From Romboutsia weinsteinii (GTDB lineage Bacteria; Bacillota; Clostridia; Peptostreptococcales; Peptostreptococcaceae): a DNA stretch of 64,000 bases. Under the pieces are notes generated by a model. It had not been told where the DNA came from. It saw only the letters and a list, made by a program, of their open reading frames with translations, and did no database searches. Shown piece after piece: positions 33,500 to 42,107 of the stretch. Numbering within the stretch: position 1 is the stretch's first letter; the number at the start of each line of letters is the position of its first letter. The translations under genes were made by a program, and so were the position numbers. The stretch spans positions 1 through 64,000 of the forward strand of contig NZ_NOJY02000003.1 of NCBI RefSeq assembly GCF_002250835.2, given 5' to 3'.

Positions 33500-35248
33500 A
33501 TGAATAAATATAATTTTAAAATAGTTGGAGATACATCAAATATTGATATTGAAAATTTATATAAAGTTAATGATGGTATAGAATATATAACAATTAATTT
33601 TAAAGCTAAAAGTAAAACAGTTTTTCCCAAGCTTACATTAATGCTATCAGTACCTGCTATTGATATACATTATAAATGGAATCCTAAAATTCATATGTCA
33701 AAAGCATTAAATCTTGATTGGTTTAATAATCTTCATATATGTAATGGTTTTACAGGTGCCCCAGTTGAAACATTAATGACATACAACAATCAAAATAGAT
33801 TTACATTAGCATTATCTGATACATTAAATACTATAGAATTTAAATCAGTTGTTAGTGAAGAAAATGCAGAATATGAATACCATATAACACTATTTGATAA
33901 TTGTAATATATTAAGAGATTCTTACTCACTAACATTAAGAATTGATTCAAATAAAGTACCTTACTATGAGTCTCTTGATAAAGTAGCGAAATGGTGGGAA
34001 ACATTAGATAATAATAAACCAGCATCAGTACCAGATCTTGCACGAAAGGCAATGTATTCATCTTGGTATAGCTTCCATCAACTTCTTGATGAAGAGAAAA
34101 TATTGAATCAATGCCGACTTTCTAAAGAACTTGGTTGTGAGTCTATAATTATAGATGATGGTTGGCAAACAGATGATAATAATCGTGGATATGCTTACTG
34201 TGGTGATTGGAATGTAGCAAAATCTAAAATAAAAAATATGAAAAAATTTATTGATAATGTTCATAATGAAGATATGAAAATATTATTCTGGTACAGTGTT
34301 CCTTTTATAGGTAAGAAATCAGGTGCATTTGATAGATTCAAAGATATGCTTATAGATCCAGAAAATGATAGAGAATGGCATGTATTTGACCCTAGATTCC
34401 CTGAAGTTCGTGAATACATTATATGTATTTATGAAAGAGCTTTAAAAGAATGGGATTTAGATGGATTTAAGCTAGACTTCGTTGATGAATTTGTTGTTAC
34501 TCCCTTTAGTGGTAATCCAAATGATCAAAGACGTGATTATGAATCTGTTGCAGATGCTTCAGATAGATTATTAAAAGACTGTATAAGTAGGCTAAAAGCA
34601 TTAAAGCCAGATATTATGCTTGAATTTAGACAAACATATAACGGTCCAATGATGAGAACTTATGGAAATATATTTAGAGCTGTTGACTGTCCTTTAGATG
34701 ATTTAGAAAACCGTATAAGAATCTGTGATATAAGACTACTTGCTGGAGATTCTGCTGTTCATTCGGATATGATAATGTGGAATACTAAAGATTCTTTAGA
34801 AAGTGCAGCATTACAATTTGTAAATATATTATTTAGTGTTCCTCAAATTTCAATGCTAATAGATGAACTTCCAAAAAATCAATACAATATGCTTAAGTTC
34901 TATTGTGATTTGTGGAATAAATATAGAGACTCATTCATAAATGGTAAATTTATTCCGCTAAACCCTCACTGTAGATATAACGTACTAGCTGGTTATAGTA
35001 ATGATACTTTTGTATGTACTTACCATAGTAATGAAGTAATAAATATAGATAAAATATACAATAATATGGTTTTTGTAAATGGAACTTATAACTCAACCCT
35101 TCACCTAAACATTAATACAAACTATATAAATAAACATCTAGTTGTATATAATTGTGAGGGAAATATTGTATTTAAAGAAGATATTATTTTACATAACGGA
35201 TATAATATGTTTGAAATTCCTCCTTGTGGTGTTGCTGAATTCAAGTAA
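33500..35248 (+). CDS. GH36-family alpha-galactosidase-like enzyme
   Basis: A 582-residue cytoplasmic protein (no signal peptide) of clan D. An N-terminal beta-sandwich (to about 185) precedes a TIM barrel with IIIDDGWQ (about 216-223) and the nucleophile region DGFKLDFVDE (D326). RAVDCPLDDLENR supplies a candidate acid/base (D396), and a C-terminal beta domain follows. The CSGGGG motif of classic GH36 alpha-galactosidases is absent, so the exact specificity (alpha-galactose, alpha-N-acetylgalactosamine or other) is open. The ATG at 33500 follows GAGGGGG; an upstream in-frame ATG at 33470 lacks a site. It would trim the sugar brought in by the importer. Confidence 0.78.
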   Translation: MNKYNFKIVGDTSNIDIENLYKVNDGIEYITINFKAKSKTVFPKLTLMLSVPAIDIHYKWNPKIHMSKALNLDWFNNLHICNGFTGAPVETLMTYNNQNRFTLALSDTLNTIEFKSVVSEENAEYEYHITLFDNCNILRDSYSLTLRIDSNKVPYYESLDKVAKWWETLDNNKPASVPDLARKAMYSSWYSFHQLLDEEKILNQCRLSKELGCESIIIDDGWQTDDNNRGYAYCGDWNVAKSKIKNMKKFIDNVHNEDMKILFWYSVPFIGKKSGAFDRFKDMLIDPENDREWHVFDPRFPEVREYIICIYERALKEWDLDGFKLDFVDEFVVTPFSGNPNDQRRDYESVADASDRLLKDCISRLKALKPDIMLEFRQTYNGPMMRTYGNIFRAVDCPLDDLENRIRICDIRLLAGDSAVHSDMIMWNTKDSLESAALQFVNILFSVPQISMLIDELPKNQYNMLKFYCDLWNKYRDSFINGKFIPLNPHCRYNVLAGYSNDTFVCTYHSNEVINIDKIYNNMVFVNGTYNSTLHLNINTNYINKHLVVYNCEGNIVFKEDIILHNGYNMFEIPPCGVAEFK

Positions 35249-35271
35249 ACTAGTTTAAATTATATTAAATA

Positions 35272-35319
35272 AAAATAACCGAGTTCTATATTTTATAAAT
35301 TAGAATTCGGTTACTTTTT
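35272..35319. terminator. Bidirectional terminator
   Basis: An AATAACCGAGTTCTA / TAGAATTCGGTTACTTT stem with a 12-base loop serves the convergent GH36 and amidohydrolase genes, with T or A runs at both ends. Confidence 0.75.
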
Positions 35320-35332
35320 ATCTTAAAGTATA

Positions 35333-36697
35333 TTATTTTATAATTTTAAACTTTGAAGGTAAGTCAATATTAGCCTTCTCTTTTATCTTAGCGGCTTGTA
35401 CTTTAACCTTCTCAAGTAATTCCTTTTCATCTAAAACAACTATTTCTCTTTCCTTCATTAACCATTTACCATCACATATAGTAGACTCAACATTTTCGCT
35501 AGTCATTGAGTAAACTATATTTCCAATAGGGTTATGCATAGGTAAAGAATGTATGTTGTTTCCATTTAATATTATCATATCTGCTTTCTTACCTACTTCT
35601 AGGCTTCCGATCTTATCTTCCATAAGTGCACACTTAGCACCATTTAAAGTAGCCATCTCAAGAATCTGTTCTGCAAATACTACCTCAGGATTTAAAGTTC
35701 TTCCCTTATGAATAAGAGATGTTAAGTACATATCTCTCATCATATCCATTCTGTTATTTGAAGGTGCACCATCAGTACCAATAGAAACAGGTATACCCTT
35801 GTGTAGCATCTCTGGAATAGATGCAAATCCTAATACAACCTTCATAGCAGCAGCTGGATTGTGAGAAACTTTAACATCATTTAATCTGAATAAATCAAGT
35901 TCTCTGTTAGTTAACCAAACAGTATGAACAGCAAGTAGGTTAGGCCCTAATACTCCAAGCTCATTTAAGTGCTCAACAGTACCAAATCCTTTACGAGTCT
36001 TAGCAAAATCAATTTCATCAGCTATTTCAGCTATATGCATATGAATACCCGTATTGTATTTGTCAGCAAGTTCTTTAGTTTTTACTATTAGTTCATCTGA
36101 GTTGTTAAATATAGTTCTTAATCCAAACCATATTTTAACTCTCTCATTGCTAGTATTATTAAACTTCTCGAATAATTCAACTTGAGTGTTTAATTCTTCT
36201 TCACAAGTTTTTTGCCAAGCTTTTGGAAGTCCATCACCATTATCCATAACAGACTTAGCAAGACATCCTCTTATTCCTGTTTTATCAACAGCTTCAACCA
36301 TAGCATCCACATATTGGCCACCTGATTCTAAGAATGTTGTAACCCCTGATTTTATCATCTCTATACAACAAGCAGTTGAAGAAATTAATGAATCTTCATA
36401 GTTAAAGCTACTCTCATATGGCCATACTCTATCTCTTAACCAAGTAAGTAGATTAACATCATCAGCAATACCACGACCTAATTGTTGTGATAGATGAACA
36501 TGAGTATTTACAAATCCTGGCATTAATATTTTTCCACAAGCATCGTAAATCTCAGCATCATTATTTACTATAGATTCATCCACATGACCCACAGATTTTA
36601 TTATATTATCTTCAATAAGTACACTACCATTTTCGTATACTTCTCTATCTTTATTCATAGTTATTAAATAACAATTTTTTATATATAATTGACTCAT
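35333..36697 (-). CDS. Amidohydrolase, purine-deaminase-like (ATZ/TRZ group)
   Basis: A 454-residue metal-dependent hydrolase. Metal ligands are visible as HVH in PGFVNTHVHLSQ (about 64-66), HMHIAE, AVHTVW and the catalytic Asp in IGTDGAPSNN. The group includes S-adenosylhomocysteine/MTA, 8-oxoguanine and guanine deaminases. It lies 28 bases downstream of a guanine/hypoxanthine permease gene under a guanine riboswitch, which favours deamination of an imported purine. I would not name the exact substrate from sequence alone. Confidence 0.78.
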   Translation of the reverse strand: MSQLYIKNCYLITMNKDREVYENGSVLIEDNIIKSVGHVDESIVNNDAEIYDACGKILMPGFVNTHVHLSQQLGRGIADDVNLLTWLRDRVWPYESSFNYEDSLISSTACCIEMIKSGVTTFLESGGQYVDAMVEAVDKTGIRGCLAKSVMDNGDGLPKAWQKTCEEELNTQVELFEKFNNTSNERVKIWFGLRTIFNNSDELIVKTKELADKYNTGIHMHIAEIADEIDFAKTRKGFGTVEHLNELGVLGPNLLAVHTVWLTNRELDLFRLNDVKVSHNPAAAMKVVLGFASIPEMLHKGIPVSIGTDGAPSNNRMDMMRDMYLTSLIHKGRTLNPEVVFAEQILEMATLNGAKCALMEDKIGSLEVGKKADMIILNGNNIHSLPMHNPIGNIVYSMTSENVESTICDGKWLMKEREIVVLDEKELLEKVKVQAAKIKEKANIDLPSKFKIIK

Positions 36698-36725
36698 ATC
36701 AATGTTTCCCCTCTTTTATATTTTC

Positions 36726-38054
36726 TTAGCTAAGCATAAGATTTATAACTGATAATGCACCTATTATCCAAAGTGTAACACTTATTTTATTTGTTTCTTT
36801 AGCAGCGATATGCATCACTATGTAAGAAATAAATCCAAAACATAATCCAATACTGATGCTATAAGTAAGAGGCATTAATAATATAGTAACAAATGCAGAA
36901 ACAGCTACCTTACTATCATTAAAATCTATTTGTCTAATACTTGAGAACATGAATACACCAACTAAAACAAGTGCAGGTGAAGCTGCATATCCTGGAACAA
37001 CACCTAAAAGCGGAGTAAATAATAATGTAACTAAGAATAATCCTGCAGTAACTACAGAAGCAAGTCCCGTTCTAGCTCCGGCAGCTATTCCTGCAGCAGA
37101 TTCTCCAAAAGTGGTAACTGTACTTGTTCCAAGTAAAGCACCTATTAATGTAGATGTACAGTCAGCATATAACATTCTTGATAATCCTTTTATATTTCCA
37201 TCCTTATCTTCTAATCCCATTTGCTTACAACAGCTTATTAAGAAAGCTAATGAGTCAAACATATCTATAAACATGAATGAGAATATCGGTCCTATTAAAG
37301 ATAACTTAAGAGCACCTATTATATCAAGTTTAAAAGCAACAGGAGCTATGCTTGGTGGTGCAGATATTATTGCTGATGGAAGCTCTACATATCCTAAAGC
37401 TATAGATATAACAGTAGTAATTATTATACTTATTAGTATACCACCCTTTACTTTCTTAACTTCAAATATTCCCATAAGTAAAAGTCCTAATAAAGCTATT
37501 AAAACAGTTGGTGTGAAATCACCTAAAGCAACTAAAGTAGATTCATTTGCAACTATAACTCCCATTCCTTTAAGTCCAACAAAAGAAAGGAAAAGCCCAA
37601 TACCAGCAGCTGATGCAACGCTCAGTTCTTTTGGTATAGCTTCAGCTATATATTTACGAACGCCAGTTACTGCTAAAATTAAAAATATCATTCCTGAAAT
37701 AAATACAACTCCAAGTGCTTGAGTCCAGTGTATACCTTCTCCCATAACAAGTGAGTATGTGAAAAATGCATTTAACCCCATACCAGGAGCAAGTGCAAAA
37801 GGAGCATTTGCAACGAAAGCAAATATTAATGTTCCAATGGCTGTAGCTAAAATAGTAACAGTTATAAGTGCAGCTTTGTCCATACCAGCATCTGCTAAAA
37901 TAGCTGGGTTAACAAATACAATATAAGCCATTGTTAAAAACGTTGTAACTCCCCCTATTATTTCAGTTTTTGCATTAGAACCACGTTCTGTATACTTAAA
38001 TATCTTATCTAAAAAAGATAAAGAAGAATTAATCTGTTCTTTCTGTGCTATCAT
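36726..38054 (-). CDS. pbuG: Guanine/hypoxanthine permease, NCS2 AzgA type
   Basis: A 442-residue carrier with about 12-14 spans. GGVTTFLTMAYIVFVNPAIL, NAPFALAPGMGLNAFF and TTFGESAAGIAAGARTGLAS are signatures of the AzgA/PbuG group of H+-coupled purine carriers. A guanine riboswitch with terminator lies in its leader. AGGAGGT precedes the ATG by 6 bases. Forms an operon with the amidohydrolase, so uptake and deamination go together. Confidence 0.92.
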   Translation of the reverse strand: MIAQKEQINSSLSFLDKIFKYTERGSNAKTEIIGGVTTFLTMAYIVFVNPAILADAGMDKAALITVTILATAIGTLIFAFVANAPFALAPGMGLNAFFTYSLVMGEGIHWTQALGVVFISGMIFLILAVTGVRKYIAEAIPKELSVASAAGIGLFLSFVGLKGMGVIVANESTLVALGDFTPTVLIALLGLLLMGIFEVKKVKGGILISIIITTVISIALGYVELPSAIISAPPSIAPVAFKLDIIGALKLSLIGPIFSFMFIDMFDSLAFLISCCKQMGLEDKDGNIKGLSRMLYADCTSTLIGALLGTSTVTTFGESAAGIAAGARTGLASVVTAGLFLVTLLFTPLLGVVPGYAASPALVLVGVFMFSSIRQIDFNDSKVAVSAFVTILLMPLTYSISIGLCFGFISYIVMHIAAKETNKISVTLWIIGALSVINLMLS

Positions 38055-38072
38055 TTTCTACCTCCTAAAATT

Positions 38073-38118
38073 CGGTTTGATCATGCCGCCAATGTCTATC
38101 TGGCAGGCTCACATACCG
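38073..38118 (-). other. Second stem-loop in the pbuG leader
   Basis: Between the riboswitch terminator and the ribosome site the minus-strand RNA has a G+C-rich stem GCCTGCCA / TGGCGGC (one bulge, 9-base loop) enclosed by CGGT / ACCG. It is richer in G+C than its surroundings and ends about 10 bases before the ribosome site. It matches no element I know. Confidence 0.45.
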
Positions 38119-38133
38119 TTGCTTAAAATTCAT

Positions 38134-38174
38134 AAAAAAAGATATACATTCTACTAGAATAGAACGTATATCTT
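38134..38174 (-). terminator. Riboswitch expression-platform terminator
   Basis: AAGATATACGTTCTA pairs with TAGAATGTATATCTT (one G-U pair) and is followed by seven T residues on the minus strand. It lies between the guanine aptamer and the pbuG start. Confidence 0.88.
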
Positions 38175-38212
38175 AGAGATAGAAAATAGATTATCTTAAA
38201 GTATTCGTAACT

Positions 38213-38280
38213 ATTCATAGCAAACTCATTTACGGCGAGTTCGTAGAGACTGATGGACCATATTACCATGATATATGAAT
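38213..38280 (-). promoter_or_regulatory. Guanine (purine-class) riboswitch aptamer
   Basis: On the minus strand: P1 ATTCATA / TATGAAT, P2 ATGG / CCAT with loop core AATATGG, the core strand GTCTCTACG, P3 AACTC / GAGTT with loop GCCGTAAAT, and the 3' core TGCTATGAAT. The C before TATGA is the base that pairs with ligand, so it reads guanine/hypoxanthine rather than adenine (U there). With a terminator downstream it should switch pbuG off when guanine is plentiful. Confidence 0.92.
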
Positions 38281-38367
38281 GTCTTATCTTAATTGTATTG
38301 ATATTATATTATATAATCTATATTTTTTCAAGAAATTCCGACAAAATATTCGTTTTTTCTCTGTTGA

Positions 38368-38409
38368 ATAAAAAACTCCATAACCCATTATCAATCTATA
38401 TATGGAATT
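38368..38409 (-). terminator. Terminator of the iron ABC operon
   Basis: AATTCCAT pairs with ATGGAGTT (one G-U) around a 20-base loop, then TTTTATT on the minus strand, 12 bases past the ATPase stop. Confidence 0.65.
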
Positions 38410-38420
38410 ACGTTATTCTT

Positions 38421-39095
38421 TTAGATAATATCTTCAATATCTCCTACCTTTATAATCTCACCTTTTTCAAGTACTACTACCTTATCTGCTAAAGCCTTAG
38501 CATCCTCCTTGTCATGAGTTACAAATATAGATGTTATATTCGCCTTTTGTATTATCTCTTTAAGCTCCGTTCTTATTTTACTTTGTAAATTTGCATCTAA
38601 ATTACTAAATGGTTCATCTAAAAGTAATATTGATGGACTTGGAGCAATGGCCCTAGCTATTGCTATTCTTTGTTGTTGTCCACCACTTAATTCATGTGGG
38701 TATTTATCTTTATATTCTTCTAGGTTTACAAGCCTTAGCATTTCAAGCATCTTTTTTTCTCTTTGAGTTTTATCCATTTTCTTTAACCCAAACATTATAT
38801 TCTTAGAAACATTCATATGAGGAAATAATGCATAATCTTGAAAAACCATACCAATACCTCTTTTTTCAGGCTCTATAGATATATTTTCATCATATACTAC
38901 ACTTTCACTTATTGTAATCTTTCCCTTATATGCATCTTCAAGACCTGCTATTATTCTTAACATGGTACTTTTTCCACTACCACTTTCTCCTAAGATACTT
39001 ACTATTTCACCTTTTTCTATTTCTAAATTGAAGTCCTTTATATTATCTTCTTTTGAATTTTTATATTTAAAGTATAAATTATTTATTTTAAGCAT
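38421..39095 (-). CDS. fbpC: Ferric-iron ABC transporter ATP-binding protein
   Basis: A 224-residue ATPase with Walker A GESGSGKST (about 36-44), signature LSGGQQQRI, Walker B LLLDEPFSNLD and the H-loop VTHDKED. It starts 1 base after the permease stop. It lacks the C-terminal regulatory extension found in longer FbpC proteins (about 350 residues). Confidence 0.82.
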   Translation of the reverse strand: MLKINNLYFKYKNSKEDNIKDFNLEIEKGEIVSILGESGSGKSTMLRIIAGLEDAYKGKITISESVVYDENISIEPEKRGIGMVFQDYALFPHMNVSKNIMFGLKKMDKTQREKKMLEMLRLVNLEEYKDKYPHELSGGQQQRIAIARAIAPSPSILLLDEPFSNLDANLQSKIRTELKEIIQKANITSIFVTHDKEDAKALADKVVVLEKGEIIKVGDIEDII

Positions 39096-39096
39096 T

Positions 39097-40722
39097 CTAA
39101 TTCTCCTTGTCTACTACTTTGTAAAGTACAAATATGGTAATAAAACTTAGTAATATTATTATTAAAGATGGTATCGATGCTTCTACAATCATCTCATCAT
39201 TTGCATACTCAAATACTTTGGTTGATAAAGTATGGAAGTTAAATGGTCTAAGTAGAAGAGCTAAAGGAAGTTCCTTTACTATATCTACAAATACTAATGA
39301 AAATGATGCTAATATTGCAGGTTTTATCATAGGTAAATCTACCAAGAAAAATGTTTTTGTTTTTGAGTATCCTAATGTTCTTGATGCTTCATAAAACTTT
39401 TTACCTGTTTTTTCAAATCCACCTTCTATGCTTTGGTATCCTACTGCTAGGAATCTAACTAGGTATGCAAATATTAGCATAACCAAACTCATACTTAAAA
39501 CTAAGGTTGGAGAATTTGGATCAAACATCTTATATAACCAACTTAAACTTTTATCTACATCTACGAAAAATATTACCATTGTTATTGCAATAACAGCACC
39601 TGGTATAGAGTAACCTACTAGGGTTATCTTTGAATATAACTTAGAAAGTAAATTGTCATTTATTCTTGTATAGTTTGCTATTATTATAGACATTATCACT
39701 ATTAATACACTTGATACAACAGCTACCCATAAAGAGTTATACATTAATATAAAGAAGTCCGAGTTTAACACTTTTGAATAACTCATTATTGCCCAACTTA
39801 TAAGTTGTAATGTTGGTATTATAAATCCTAGAGATAGTATTGCTCCACAGTATAAAAAAGCTAAAGTTCCATAAAGTTTATTGAGTTTTTTTCTACTTAA
39901 AGGTCTTATTTTAGTATTAGTAGCACTATATTTCTTTCTTCCTCTTAAGAATTTTTCTCCATTCATAACAACAAATACTGCTAATAATAATATTGCCGCA
40001 AGTCTTATTGCTGAGTTTACATCACTCATGCTAAACCAACTTTTAAATATGGCTGTTGAAAATGTTTGTATACCAAAATATGATACTACTCCATAATCAC
40101 TTAATACTTCAAGTATTACTAATGTTACACCTGAAACTATTACTATTCTACTTATTGGAATTACTACTCTAAAAAATACTCCTAAAGAATTTTCTCCAAG
40201 TAATCTTGCATTTTCTATTAATGATGCAGATTGCTTTTCTAAATATGATCTAACTACAATATATACATACGGTAGTAAAAATATTGTGAATATAAATATA
40301 GCACCTGGAACACTCATTATGTCAAAGTACTTTTGACTAACTTCTAATTCTAAATTATTTCTTAGAAATGTCTGTATAGATCCTGTATAGCTAAGCATTC
40401 CTGCATATGTATATGCTGCTATATACGGTGGTATTGAAAGTGGTAATATCAATGCCCATCTAAAGAATCTTCTCATTGGGAATTCATATGCTGAAGTTAA
40501 CCATGCAAGGCTTGTACCTAATATCATAGTTAAAATCCCTGTAAATATACATATAATTATCGTATTTACAATATAGTCTTTTAATAAAAATTCTTTTATA
40601 TGATACCAGTTTTCATTTGGTTCACCAAATAAATACGAAATTACATTAATATTTGGTATAACTATCATAAGTATAAAAATTGTACTTAGTATAGCCCAAC
40701 CATTAAATTTTATTTTTTTCAT
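39097..40722 (-). CDS. fbpB: Ferric-iron ABC transporter permease
   Basis: A 541-residue fused permease with two halves of about six spans, each with an EAA-type loop (LIENARLLGENSLGVFFRVV near 187 and FYEASRTLGYSKTKTFFLVD near 448). This is the FbpB/SfuB pattern for Fe3+ import. It is followed by the ATPase gene. Confidence 0.85.
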   Translation of the reverse strand: MKKIKFNGWAILSTIFILMIVIPNINVISYLFGEPNENWYHIKEFLLKDYIVNTIIICIFTGILTMILGTSLAWLTSAYEFPMRRFFRWALILPLSIPPYIAAYTYAGMLSYTGSIQTFLRNNLELEVSQKYFDIMSVPGAIFIFTIFLLPYVYIVVRSYLEKQSASLIENARLLGENSLGVFFRVVIPISRIVIVSGVTLVILEVLSDYGVVSYFGIQTFSTAIFKSWFSMSDVNSAIRLAAILLLAVFVVMNGEKFLRGRKKYSATNTKIRPLSRKKLNKLYGTLAFLYCGAILSLGFIIPTLQLISWAIMSYSKVLNSDFFILMYNSLWVAVVSSVLIVIMSIIIANYTRINDNLLSKLYSKITLVGYSIPGAVIAITMVIFFVDVDKSLSWLYKMFDPNSPTLVLSMSLVMLIFAYLVRFLAVGYQSIEGGFEKTGKKFYEASRTLGYSKTKTFFLVDLPMIKPAILASFSLVFVDIVKELPLALLLRPFNFHTLSTKVFEYANDEMIVEASIPSLIIILLSFITIFVLYKVVDKEN

Positions 40723-40794
40723 CTTAAACCTCTCTAAATTTAAAATTATGCCTTATATATTAAATACATTATTTAATATATACCCTGTATAGAT

Positions 40795-40828
40795 AAAATT
40801 AAAGCAGCCTTAAATAAGACTGCTTTAA
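40795..40828 (-). terminator. Intercistronic hairpin behind the iron-binding protein gene
   Basis: TTAAAGCAG / CTGCTTTAA with a 12-base loop and TTTTAT after it on the minus strand. Probably a partial terminator that keeps the binding protein in excess. Confidence 0.65.
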
Positions 40829-40846
40829 CTTTATAATATATTTATA

Positions 40847-41893
40847 TTATTTCCAGCCTACTTCATTAAATATTTCGACTGCCTTTTTGTTGTATTCTCC
40901 GATTTTAGTAATATCTATATCTTGAGGTTTAAATTCGCCCCAACTCTTTAATAATTCACTTGCCTCTACTGAAGGATTTACTGGGTACTCATAGTTAGCT
41001 TCTGTCATAGCTTTTTGAGCATATTCATCAGTCATAAACTCTATAAACTTAACTGCATTGTCTTTGTTCTTAGAGTGTTTACTAATTACTGCTCCACTTA
41101 CATTTACATGAGTATTTTCTGGGAAGAATACTCCTACTTTTTCTGCCGCTTTTACTTCCTCAGCATCTTCTGAGTTTAACATTCTACCTACATAGTATGT
41201 ATTAACTATTGCAAGTTTTCCTTCTCCAGCTGCTATAGCTTTAACTTGGTCTCTATCATTTCCTTCTGGTTGTCTAGCCATATTATTTACGATTCCTTGA
41301 GCCCAATTTTTAGCTCCTTCTTCACCATTTGATTCTATGAATGATGCTAATAATGATTGATTATAACTAGATTCTGATGATCTTGATAATATAGATCCTT
41401 TCCACTTATCACTTGTTAAATCTTCATATGTAGATAATTGTTCAGGGTTTACTGCTTCCTTATCATATGCAACTATTCTAGCTCTTGTTGTAAATCCAAC
41501 CCACTCATTATTTTCGCCTCTTAAGTTTTCAGGTACATTTTTATTTACCACTTTTGATTCTACGGGTTGTACTAAGCCCGCTTCTATTGCTTGGTAAAGA
41601 TTTGCTATATCTGCTGTTGCAAATAGGTCTGCTTGAGTGTCTTCACCTTCTCTTTTTAGTCTTTCAAGTAGTTCAGGTGCCTTACCTTCTACAACATTTA
41701 CCTTTATACCTGTCTCTTCTTCAAACTTCTTGTATAATTCTTTATCTACATCGTAATGTCTTGCTGAATATATATTTACAACTTTATCCGTATCTGATGA
41801 AGATGTGTCAACCTTTGGAGCACATCCTGTTACTATTCCTAGCGAAAGGACAGCTACTCCTAATGATGCTATTATTTTTTTATTTAATGCCAT
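40847..41893 (-). CDS. fbpA: Ferric-iron ABC transporter substrate-binding lipoprotein
   Basis: A 348-residue lipoprotein (lipobox V-T-G-C24) of the FbpA/FutA family. NIYSARHYDVDKELYKKFEE and VVNTYYVGRM carry the Tyr residues that ligate Fe3+ in this family, and VFFPE also fits. ATG at 41893 is 10 bases after GAGGAGG; an upstream TTG abuts that site. A Fur box lies 45 bases upstream, so it should be induced on iron starvation. First gene of the operon. Confidence 0.88.
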   Translation of the reverse strand: MALNKKIIASLGVAVLSLGIVTGCAPKVDTSSSDTDKVVNIYSARHYDVDKELYKKFEEETGIKVNVVEGKAPELLERLKREGEDTQADLFATADIANLYQAIEAGLVQPVESKVVNKNVPENLRGENNEWVGFTTRARIVAYDKEAVNPEQLSTYEDLTSDKWKGSILSRSSESSYNQSLLASFIESNGEEGAKNWAQGIVNNMARQPEGNDRDQVKAIAAGEGKLAIVNTYYVGRMLNSEDAEEVKAAEKVGVFFPENTHVNVSGAVISKHSKNKDNAVKFIEFMTDEYAQKAMTEANYEYPVNPSVEASELLKSWGEFKPQDIDITKIGEYNKKAVEIFNEVGWK

Positions 41894-41937
41894 TTTAATC
41901 AATCCTCCTCGAATTAGTAATATTTATTAGTTAAAAC

Positions 41938-41952
41938 TGATAATTCTTATCA
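41938..41952. promoter_or_regulatory. Fur box of the iron importer operon
   Basis: TGATAATTCTTATCA matches TGATAATNATTATCA at 14 of 15 positions. It lies just downstream of the -10, where Fur would block transcription. Confidence 0.78.
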
Positions 41953-41965
41953 CTTAAGTATCTTT

Positions 41966-41994
41966 ATTGTATAATATTTATTATTTCATGTCAA
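41966..41994 (-). promoter_or_regulatory. Promoter of the iron importer operon
   Basis: On the minus strand TTGACA (41989-41994), a 17-base spacer and TACAAT (41966-41971), near-consensus sigma-A. Confidence 0.75.
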
Positions 41995-42017
41995 TTATTA
42001 ATATATCATTATTTTTC

Positions 42018-42064
42018 AAAAAAAGGATACATCAAAGTTATATTTTATAACTTCAATGTATCCT
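42018..42064 (-). terminator. Terminator of the long relA-aspS run
   Basis: A roughly 19-bp stem (AGGATACAT...AAGTTATA and complement, two wobble pairs) followed by seven T residues on the minus strand, 44 bases past aspS. Confidence 0.9.
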
Positions 42065-42107
42065 AGGTATTATATATATCTATAGCCTATTTTGGAATAG
42101 TTATTTA

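Noticed and set aside
36949..37722. Long open frame (257 codons) on the plus strand
   Set aside because: It lies wholly antisense to pbuG, has a Pro/Ser/Ile-rich composition expected for the complement of a membrane-protein gene, and no ribosome site.
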